32,959 nucleotides of DNA from Deltaproteobacteria bacterium (GTDB lineage: Bacteria; Desulfobacterota; Desulfobacteria; Desulfobacterales; C00003060), in contig DAOUZN010000005.1 of the NCBI GenBank assembly GCA_030665585.1, positions 1-32,959 on the forward strand. Direction: 5' to 3'. Positions 25,722 to 32,959 of this stretch are shown piece by piece. Made by a program: the position numbers and the translations under genes. Under the pieces are notes generated by a model. That model was not told the DNA's origin. It did not search any database and saw only the letters and a list, made by a program, of their open reading frames with translations. How positions within the stretch are numbered: position 1 is the first letter of the stretch; each line of letters starts with the position of its first letter.

Positions 25722-26543
25722 CCCGATGCCCTTGAGCCAAAGCCCCACCGCCTTGTCCACCAATGTGTAATACTTCATCGATCCGCCCAATCCCCGTCTC
25801 CCAAAAAAGTAGTTGATCTCAAGGAAGAGAGGCGGAGTCCCCTTGTCATCATCTGGAAAGAGGAGATCAAACCCCGCAAGATCTATTCCTGTTGTCGCAC
25901 AAAAATCGTTAACGGCGGCCCTGCCTGCCTCCTGAAGCGCCGGGTCTGACCCATGATCGATAACGGCTCCGGCCTTGACACTGGTCAGAAATGACGATCC
26001 ATCTGGTTGCCGGCGCCAGTAGCTGAACAACTGAGCCCCGATGACGACAACACGCAGGCTCCGCCCATGGCAAGGCACATATGCCTGCAGCAAAAAACCC
26101 TTTTGGCCGCTTTGTTCTGCCACGTGTGCCCTCTGTAAAGCCTGTTCCAAGGCTTCGGCTGTTTCCAGCAAAACAACCCCATCTCCTTCCCCACCCCAGT
26201 CAAACTTGAAAACACAAGGAAAACCCCAGGGGTCCTGCTGGCGCTGCTGCTCGCGGTAGGAAGATACCCGGCCGAAAGGATAGGTCCGCGGAAAAGGGAC
26301 ACCCAATTTTTCAAACAGCTGGGCCTGGCCAAGCTTTCCCGGAAAATCAAAACGGGTGTCATAATTGGGAAAGACATGGGGGCAATGCTGGCGGCACATC
26401 CTGTAAAGGGTTTCAGTGCACCCCTGAGACAGGATCACGGCCCTGGCCTGACAAATGGCAGCTCGATCCTGGTCATTGGGGAGTCGACCCGCACACAGGA
26501 TGTTCTGGTGGCCCACGATGTTCGGATGAAAGGACAGGATCAT
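25710..26543 (-). CDS. RimK-type ATP-grasp family protein of unknown substrate
   Basis: PCVFKFDWGGEGDGVVLLET...FLLQAYVPCHGRSLRVVVIGAQLFSYWRR...GFDLLFPDDDKGTPPLFLEINYFFGRRGLGG; start set at the ATG at 26543, abutting the era stop. Confidence 0.8.
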   Translation of the reverse strand: MILSFHPNIVGHQNILCAGRLPNDQDRAAICQARAVILSQGCTETLYRMCRQHCPHVFPNYDTRFDFPGKLGQAQLFEKLGVPFPRTYPFGRVSSYREQQRQQDPWGFPCVFKFDWGGEGDGVVLLETAEALEQALQRAHVAEQSGQKGFLLQAYVPCHGRSLRVVVIGAQLFSYWRRQPDGSSFLTSVKAGAVIDHGSDPALQEAGRAAVNDFCATTGIDLAGFDLLFPDDDKGTPPLFLEINYFFGRRGLGGSMKYYTLVDKAVGLWLKGIGLSL

Positions 26544-26544
26544 A

Positions 26545-27441
26545 TCAGTATCCAAATTTCTTAATGGCGCCGGCATCTCGCGTCCAGTTTTTTTGCACGC
26601 GGACCCATAGCGTCAAAAAGACCTTGCATCCGACCATGTGCTCGATTTCCTCTCTGGCCTGCTCCCCGATGCGTTTCAGCTTGTTCCCTCCCCTGCCAAT
26701 GATGATGGGCTTTTGAGACTCCCGTTCCACATGGATGGTGGCCTGGATGTCAATGAGATCTTTGCCGGGACGCTCTTTGAAAGATTCCACCGTAACCGCC
26801 ACAGCATAGGGAATCTCCTCGCCCGTAAGGCGAAATACCTTTTCCCGAATCATCTCTGCTGCGATGAAACGTTCGGGCATATCCGTGACACTGTCTTCGG
26901 GATAATATCTTGGCCCCTCGGGTAGGGCGGCCACCATCTCTGTCACCAATTCGTCCACCTGGAGCCGTTCCAGGGCCGAGATAGGGACGATCGCCTTGAA
27001 GGGATAGCTTTCACGCCATTGATCGATGAGGGGAAGGAGTTTCTTCTTCTTCACGAGGTCCACCTTATTGATGGCCAGAATCACCGGCTGTCTTTTCTTT
27101 TTCAATGCCTTGAGGATGATTTGATCCGCACGACTGGTCGGCAGCGCTGCATCTGTCATGAACACCACCAGGTCCACTTCCCTCAACACCTTCAGGGCCA
27201 CCTCCACGATGCGCACATTCAAAGGCCCTTTGGCCCGATGAATACCAGGGGTGTCCAGAAAAATCAGCTGGGCCCCGGGCAGATGGGCGACGCCCAGAAT
27301 GCGGTTGCGGGTAGTCTGTGGTTTCCCCGAGGTGATGGCAATCTTTTGCCCGAGCAGCTCGTTCAACAGGGTGGATTTTCCCACATTGGGCGCCCCCACA
27401 ATGGCAACAAATCCAGACTTAAAAGGGCTCATCGGCATCAT
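26545..27441 (-). CDS. era: GTPase Era
   Basis: VAIVGAPNVGKSTLLNELLGQKIAITSGKPQTTRNRILG, FLDTPGIH, NKVDL, C-terminal KH domain IIIGRGGNKLKRIGEQAREEIE. Confidence 0.98.
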   Translation of the reverse strand: MMPMSPFKSGFVAIVGAPNVGKSTLLNELLGQKIAITSGKPQTTRNRILGVAHLPGAQLIFLDTPGIHRAKGPLNVRIVEVALKVLREVDLVVFMTDAALPTSRADQIILKALKKKRQPVILAINKVDLVKKKKLLPLIDQWRESYPFKAIVPISALERLQVDELVTEMVAALPEGPRYYPEDSVTDMPERFIAAEMIREKVFRLTGEEIPYAVAVTVESFKERPGKDLIDIQATIHVERESQKPIIIGRGGNKLKRIGEQAREEIEHMVGCKVFLTLWVRVQKNWTRDAGAIKKFGY

Positions 27442-27729
27442 CCTATTTTATCCCATGCTCATCCATAAAACGCCGCCAAGCCGGCCTGTCGCCGATCATC
27501 GTCAGTCGTTGGTACCTGCTCCATTCCTTCTTCAACGCACCCTGTTGATGATATTAGCACAATCCGCAAAGATTAAGAAACCAGCTGTTATCATACGCGG
27601 GTTTTCAAAAAAAATGTGCACCCGACCCATCTCATTCGAGCCAAGATCGTATTGAAAACCCCACTTATGGCCTTGGTCTTGCATCTCTGGGCTTTTCATG
27701 CCAGGATAAATTTTATGACTGTAGCCTTT

Positions 27730-28680
27730 ATGAGACGTCTTTTTTTGCCCACAGGTCTTGGGATCTTCTGGGCTTGTGTATTGCTGCTGGGAAGCGGATG
27801 TGGGCCGCTGCGTCGCGCTGCCATCCGCGATGTGGTCGGCGTGTTCTCGGATCCCTCGGGATCAAGTGTATTCGCCCAGGACGATGATCCTGAATTGATA
27901 CGCGAAGCCTTACCCTTTGCCCTTAAGACCTATGAGGCATTGCTCGCCGCCAACCCGAAGGATCGCGATCTGTATCTGACCACGGCGGATGCCTTTGTAA
28001 AGTATGCCAATGCGTTTGTCCACGCAGAGGCAGATAGGTTAAAAGAACTGGATTTCTCCCGTGCACAGCATCTTCGACAGCGAGCAACCAAGCTATATCT
28101 GCGAGGACGAGGTTATGCCCTGGCCGGGCTGACCCTTGATTACCCTGACTTTGAAAAGACACTGCGCCAAGATACTCAACAGATGCTCCAGGCCTTACCA
28201 ACAAAAGATGTAGCCCTGCTCTTTGCGGCGGCTGCGGGCTGGGCAGGGGCCATTTCCACGAATGTCAGCAACATGTCCCTGGTCGCGGAACTTCCTATGG
28301 TGGAGGCCATGATGCGCCGGGCACTGGAGCTCGACGAGGATTTTGACCGCGGGGCGATTCATGAGTTTTTTGTCATCTACGAAGGGAGCCGGTCCGAGGC
28401 CATGGGTGGAAGCGCGCAGCGCGCCCTGGAGCACTTCGATCGCGTCGTTACCCTCACCCAGGGCGAAAAGGCCTCGCCATACGTCGCCCTGGCGTCATCT
28501 GTGGCAGTGCGCAAACAAGATTACAAAATGTTTAAAGAGCTCCTCAACAAGGCCCTTGCCATTGATCCGGACGCAGTGCCTGAATGGCGGCTTGCCAACA
28601 CCTTGGCCCAGGAGAAAGCACGGTGGTTACTGGATCACAGCTCAGAACTTTTTCTGGATTACGAGGAGGCACAACCGTGA
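27730..28680 (+). CDS. TRAP-associated TatT-family lipoprotein (TPR-like)
   Basis: Lipobox LLGSGC; ALPFALKTYEALLAANPKDRDLYLTTADAFVKYANAFV...LRGRGYALAGL...ELDEDFDRGAIHEFFVIYEGSR; immediately upstream of dctP. The ORF starts at 27616; the start used is the ATG at 27730. Confidence 0.85.
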   Translation: MRRLFLPTGLGIFWACVLLLGSGCGPLRRAAIRDVVGVFSDPSGSSVFAQDDDPELIREALPFALKTYEALLAANPKDRDLYLTTADAFVKYANAFVHAEADRLKELDFSRAQHLRQRATKLYLRGRGYALAGLTLDYPDFEKTLRQDTQQMLQALPTKDVALLFAAAAGWAGAISTNVSNMSLVAELPMVEAMMRRALELDEDFDRGAIHEFFVIYEGSRSEAMGGSAQRALEHFDRVVTLTQGEKASPYVALASSVAVRKQDYKMFKELLNKALAIDPDAVPEWRLANTLAQEKARWLLDHSSELFLDYEEAQP

Positions 28681-29723
28681 AAAGAGTGATCCCTTGGGTA
28701 TGCGTTTATTTGCTCACGCTCCAAGTAACCCCAGCGTTTTCACAAGTGATCAAGCTCGGCACTGTCGCGCCTGAAGGCTCTCCCTGGCATGAAACCCTGT
28801 TGGAAGTAGCCCAAAAGTGGAAAGAGTTGAGCGGTGGCAGGGTGACGCTGAGGATCTATGCAGGCGGTGTGGCCGGGGACGAAAAGGATATGTTACGTAA
28901 GATGCGCATCGGGCAATTGCATGCAACGGCCCTTACGACTATCACCCTGGTCGATATTGTTCCAGACATCGAGGCTATCTCATTTCCCATGTCGGTCCGG
29001 ACGGACGGGGAATTCGATTACATTATAGAAAAGCTGGGCCCCGAATTTGAAGCCCGCTTGGCCAAGAAGGGGTTTAAGGTCCTTACCTGGAGCTCTGCGG
29101 GTTGGGCCCACTTTTTCACCAACAAACCGGTCATCACACCCGACGACATGAGAAAGCGGAAACTCTTCTTGTGGGGCTCGGATACGACCTATCTGGAACT
29201 GGTGAAGGCCTCTGGATTCAATCCTGTCCCTCTTGCCATCACCGACTTGCTGCCATCGCTGCAAACCGGTCTTGTGGACGCGTTTGCCGCACCGCCAGCC
29301 GCGGCATTGTCTTTTCAGTGGTTTGCATTGGCACCCCATATGACGGACCTTCGCTGGCAGCCCCTCCCTGGAACAACGGTCGTCTCCATAAGACAATGGA
29401 ATCGGATCCCTGCTGATCTGCGGCCGAAACTTGAAGGGGCGGCCCGCCAGGCTGGAGCCCGGCTGCAGAAGCGGGTTCGCAAATTGGAACAAGAGGCCGT
29501 CGCGGTCATGAAGAACCACGGGCTTACGGTTCACGCCGTCCCAAAGGAGGCCGAGGAAGAATGGAGCACCCTTGTTCGGGAAAAGGGATGCCCCGTCTTC
29601 GTGGGCCCACGTTTTTCTGAGGAGATGTACAATACTGTTCGCACCTTACTGGATGAATACCGCGGATCCAAGGCCTTCAGACCGCAACCGGAAGCTAATT
29701 CTCGCCTGAGATGTCCTGAATAG
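28677..29723 (+). CDS. TRAP transporter substrate-binding protein (DctP family), GTG start
   Basis: IKLGTVAPEGSPWHETLLEVAQKWKELSGGRVTLRIYAGGVAGDEKDMLRKMRIGQLHATALT; GTGA overlap with the upstream gene. Confidence 0.92.
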   Translation: MKRVIPWVCVYLLTLQVTPAFSQVIKLGTVAPEGSPWHETLLEVAQKWKELSGGRVTLRIYAGGVAGDEKDMLRKMRIGQLHATALTTITLVDIVPDIEAISFPMSVRTDGEFDYIIEKLGPEFEARLAKKGFKVLTWSSAGWAHFFTNKPVITPDDMRKRKLFLWGSDTTYLELVKASGFNPVPLAITDLLPSLQTGLVDAFAAPPAAALSFQWFALAPHMTDLRWQPLPGTTVVSIRQWNRIPADLRPKLEGAARQAGARLQKRVRKLEQEAVAVMKNHGLTVHAVPKEAEEEWSTLVREKGCPVFVGPRFSEEMYNTVRTLLDEYRGSKAFRPQPEANSRLRCPE

Positions 29724-29746
29724 AAATGCTGAGGAAACCCTAAGAC

Positions 29747-31675
29747 GTGATGAAGCCTGATCCAGGCGCCGCCATGGCGTCCGCCGGCATCTTAGGCCGC
29801 CTGGCTGTGTGGGTAGGCCGGAGTGAGGACGCTGTGCTGGCTGTGGCGCTGGTCCTCATGGCGTTGATCCCCGTCATCGAATTGGTCGGGCGTTCCTGGT
29901 TCAATATCGGTATCCCAGGTGCAACCGATTATCTCCAGCACCTCACGCTGTGGATCGGGTTTCTCGGCGCCATGCTCGCCACACGGGAAGGCAGACACCT
30001 AAAAATCGGCGCAGCGACCGACCGGCTTCCGCCCCAAATCAGCCATGTCGTTGATTGTCTGGTGGCCTTCATATCGGCTGCTGTTTGTGCCGGCTTGTTT
30101 GGCGCCAGCCTGCAGCTGGTTGTAGCGGAAGCGCCCGGATTGCCCCCCTGGACAGCGAACATTATACCTGACTTCGCGGAGCGTTGGCTCGAGCCCTTTG
30201 GTCTCTTTGAAAGCGGCGGATTGACAAAGGTCGCAGGGTGGATTCCAATCTGGGTCGCTGAAGCCATCATGCCCTTTGGCTTCGCGGTCATGGCTATTCG
30301 TTTCATTCTCCATGCATCGACACGCGGTTGGGTGAGAGGGCTGGTTGGTCTCAGTCTCCCGGCAATGATTTTGCTGCCAATCCTTGGCCCTGATTCGGCT
30401 TCACAACTGGTTCTGCCAGGGCTCATACTACTGGTCGTGGCAGCGATCCTGGGGTCGCCTATCTTCATCTTGCTGGGTGGCGCGGCGCTTCTGCTCTTCT
30501 GGGGCGATGGCGTAACGGTAGCCGCCATCCCTGTCGAGACGTACCGTATCGTGGCATCACCCATCTTTCCCACCATACCTCTCTTTACGCTCGCCGGATT
30601 CATTCTTTCCGAAGGGCGCGCCAGTGAACGCCTGGTTCGGGTTTTTCGTGCGCTCTTTGGATGGATTCCTGGCGGATTGGCAGTCGCCGCAGCGCTGCTA
30701 TGTGCCTTCTTTACAACATTCACGGGGGCATCTGGCGTCACCATTCTTGCCTTGGGCGGGCTCCTGTTGCCAGTGCTCTTGAAGGGCGGTTTCAAAGAGA
30801 GTTTCTCCATAGGATTGCTGACCTCAACCGGTAGCCTGGGTTTGCTGCTCCCCCCGAGCCTCGTCGTGATTCTGTATGGTGTGATCGCCCGCGTGCCGAT
30901 TATTGACATGTTTAAAGCCGGACTCCTGCCAGGAGTTTTGCTCATTGCGCCTATCTGTCTGTTTTGCGTGTGGCAGGGGTTTAAGACGAGTGCCGGTAGG
31001 ATACCTTTTGGCCTTCGGGAAGCCGCTGCTGCTATTTGGATCGCCAAATGGGAAGTCATTATGCCGATTCTTGTGTTGGTGTTTATCTTCGGGGGATTCT
31101 GCACCCTGGTAGAAGCGTCAGCCCTTCTGGTGGTCTATGCGTTGATCGTCGAAGCCGTCATCTACCGCGATCTGAGTTTGCAACAACTCGTAACTATGTT
31201 CGTCAAATGTGGTGCTCTAGTTGGAGGCGTGCTTATTATTCTCGGTGTGGCCATGGGTTTGACGAGTTACCTGGTCGACGCCCAGGTTCCCATGCACGCG
31301 GCCGCCTGGGGAACCAAGCACCTTCACAGCAAGTGGGTATTCCTCTTGGCCTTGAACGGGGGGCTGATCGTGGTGGGATGTTTGATGGACATCTATTCCG
31401 CGCTGATCGTGGTCGTACCTCTGATACTGCCCATGGCCGAGTCATTCGGCGTCCATCCCGCCCATCTGGGTATCATCTTCCTGGCCAATCTGCAGTTGGG
31501 CTATCTCACACCGCCAGTGGGAATGAATCTGTTCCTCGCCTCCTTTCGATTTGAAAAGCCCTTGACCAGTGTGTCCCGGAATGCCATTCCTTTTCTCTTG
31601 ATGATGGCTGTCGTGGTGTTGCTTATCACCTATATTCCCTGGCTGAGCATCGGCGTGCTGGAACTGTTGAAGTAG
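29747..31675 (+). CDS. Fused DctQ-DctM TRAP transporter permease
   Basis: N-terminal DctQ-like four-TM segment (GATDYLQHLTLWIGFLGAMLATREGRHLKI) followed by DctM (PLFTLAGFILSEGRASERLVRVFRALFGWIPGGLAVAAALLCAFFTTFTGASGVTILALGGLLLPVLLK). Confidence 0.94.
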   Translation: MMKPDPGAAMASAGILGRLAVWVGRSEDAVLAVALVLMALIPVIELVGRSWFNIGIPGATDYLQHLTLWIGFLGAMLATREGRHLKIGAATDRLPPQISHVVDCLVAFISAAVCAGLFGASLQLVVAEAPGLPPWTANIIPDFAERWLEPFGLFESGGLTKVAGWIPIWVAEAIMPFGFAVMAIRFILHASTRGWVRGLVGLSLPAMILLPILGPDSASQLVLPGLILLVVAAILGSPIFILLGGAALLLFWGDGVTVAAIPVETYRIVASPIFPTIPLFTLAGFILSEGRASERLVRVFRALFGWIPGGLAVAAALLCAFFTTFTGASGVTILALGGLLLPVLLKGGFKESFSIGLLTSTGSLGLLLPPSLVVILYGVIARVPIIDMFKAGLLPGVLLIAPICLFCVWQGFKTSAGRIPFGLREAAAAIWIAKWEVIMPILVLVFIFGGFCTLVEASALLVVYALIVEAVIYRDLSLQQLVTMFVKCGALVGGVLIILGVAMGLTSYLVDAQVPMHAAAWGTKHLHSKWVFLLALNGGLIVVGCLMDIYSALIVVVPLILPMAESFGVHPAHLGIIFLANLQLGYLTPPVGMNLFLASFRFEKPLTSVSRNAIPFLLMMAVVVLLITYIPWLSIGVLELLK

Positions 31676-31757
31676 GGCGCATCCACAACAGACCATCATC
31701 GGATCTTCTCCCAAAAAACCGGTCCCCAAGACCTTTCAATTCCCCTCTCAATGCCAG

Positions 31758-31861
31758 GTGTGTAAAAACGTTACAGTAAATCAGCCCAAAAACTCGCCAG
31801 GTTGTAACCCTTTGTTACAGTGAGCCCCTCCATGTTGGCCAAGTGGTAAGAGTTTACACAC
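31758..31861. repeat. Short inverted-repeat-bounded segment downstream of the TRAP operon
   Basis: Perfect 9-bp inverted repeat GTGTGTAAA (31758-31766) / TTTACACAC (31853-31861), plus an internal GTTACAGT direct repeat. Confidence 0.4.
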
Positions 31862-32134
31862 AAGAGTCCCCCAAAAAGCCTTAAAACCTTGACTTTCCAT
31901 GCCTTTGGTACTAGGAACTATCCAAGTAAACCCTTCCACCTTTCACTTTCGGAGGCAGTGCCCATGAAGACCAACCTCAAATGGAGCCTACCTGGCTCCT
32001 GACAGAGCATTGACGGCCCTGTTGGGAGCCTGAATTCTTATCTCTCGCAGAATGCACGGAGGCTCAGAGCTGTTGAGCCCATTTCCAGAGAGGGGACCGC
32101 TTAACCTGCGATCCTGCAGCTGCAGGAGATTCCT

Positions 32135-32250
32135 ATGGAGATAAGTGAGCTCTCATCCGCTGCCATCCATGTGTATAAGGAACTCGGTCCGGGGTCATAG
32201 CTTGAACTGGTCAGAGAATGCGACCAGTCTTCTATGAACGATAGGGAATG
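32135..32250 (+). pseudogene. Degenerate GxxExxY-family protein remnant
   Basis: MEISELSSAAIHVYKELGPGS*LELVRECD: start matches the GxxExxY N-terminal pattern, then TAG at 32198-32200 and loss of similarity. Confidence 0.6.
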
Positions 32251-32482
32251 ACACAACGCACTTTCGGAGACCGAGAATCGTTGGCTCCGGTTGAGCGAAT
32301 CGAGAAGGGGATTTTGCTTATCCTTGGCCAGAAGGTCATGCAAGATCGTAGTAAAAGACGGGGGGAAGGGCTTCTTTCTTTACAGATTGCAGTCAATTAT
32401 TCGGGCCTAAGACAATAGGCCTTTCAGGGAAATGTGAAGAATGAAGACCTGACCCTACTGGCTATGCACAAGATTTGAAAAG

Positions 32483-32953
32483 ATGAGTCTTACGAAGAAG
32501 ATATCAACACAAGTGCTTCTCGCCTTAAAGGATGCATTGGTCAATGTATACTGGCGCAAAAAGGACTTAAGGCAGTTCATTGAGCTAACACTAGAGAATT
32601 CTCTGATCGTGTCAACCATTGATTGAACCGAGAATACAAAATATGAAAGTGTTTCAGAGCTCATAGACCGGATGGCCAAAAGACAGGATATTTATCAAAA
32701 TGATCTTTTGAGACTTATTGAAGAGACTGCGAGTTTCAACGATTTTGACCACTTGAAATACTGGGACGACTCTGAAGAAAAAATAAAGAAGGCGCAAGAG
32801 GCAGTCAAGAAGCTCAGGAATCAAACAAAGGGGTACTTCGATACGATAGAAGAGCTCAAAAAGGCGGAGGAGCGAAGAGAAAAGACAAAGGAGAAAATTC
32901 AAAAAAGCATTGCATATCAGCAAAAACTTGACGAACTATACTGGGCGTCATAA
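32483..32953 (+). pseudogene. N-terminal fragment of a restriction-endonuclease-like protein, interrupted by TGA
   Basis: MSLTKKISTQVLLALKDALVNVYWRKKDLRQFIELTLENSLIVSTID*TENTKYESVSELIDRMAKRQDIYQNDLLRLIEETASFNDFDHLKYWDDSEEKIKKAQEAVKKLRNQ...QKLDELYWAS*; same frame continues after TGA at 32624-32626. Confidence 0.6.
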
Positions 32954-32959
32954 ATACTT

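Noticed and set aside
29929-31104. 391-aa minus-strand ORF
   Set aside because: Antisense to the clearly coding DctQM permease; low-complexity Arg/Pro/Ser-rich translation with no recognisable family.
1-32959. CRISPR arrays, rRNA or tRNA genes
   Set aside because: No regularly spaced repeats, rRNA-like conserved blocks or tRNA cloverleafs noticed on reading; a tool scan would be needed to exclude them fully.

Overview
The window appears to be chromosomal DNA from a sulfate-reducing, Desulfobacterota-like bacterium. The lineage is inferred from dsrC, the TRAP/TatT genes and the gene content. Most of it is housekeeping: mpl, def, cspA, yjbQ, dsrC, pyrR, a long minus-strand rpsP-khpA-rimM-trmD-SPOUT-rplS-rnhB-yraN-rsmI-HDOD/kinase run with ffh upstream, then rlmN, queF, dusB, a DEAD-box helicase, era and a TRAP-TatT operon. 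The most unusual locus is a compact minus-strand Fe-S/sulfur operon (about 300-2681): a CxxC-rich TusA-like protein, an IscS/NifS homologue lacking the PLP-binding lysine and substrate-binding arginines but keeping the mobile-loop cysteine, an Rrf2/IscR regulator, and an IscU fused to a C-terminal zinc ribbon. This looks like a non-desulfurase, possibly sulfide-fed, Fe-S assembly system. Other points of interest are a roughly 187-bp hairpin-containing MITE-like element with a 9-bp flanking duplication and two solo ends elsewhere in the window, a four-helix-bundle (IVS-type) gene remnant between inverted repeats, and a decayed region at the right end with a GxxExxY remnant and a restriction-endonuclease-like N-terminal fragment interrupted by a TGA. 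No tRNA, rRNA or CRISPR array was seen.
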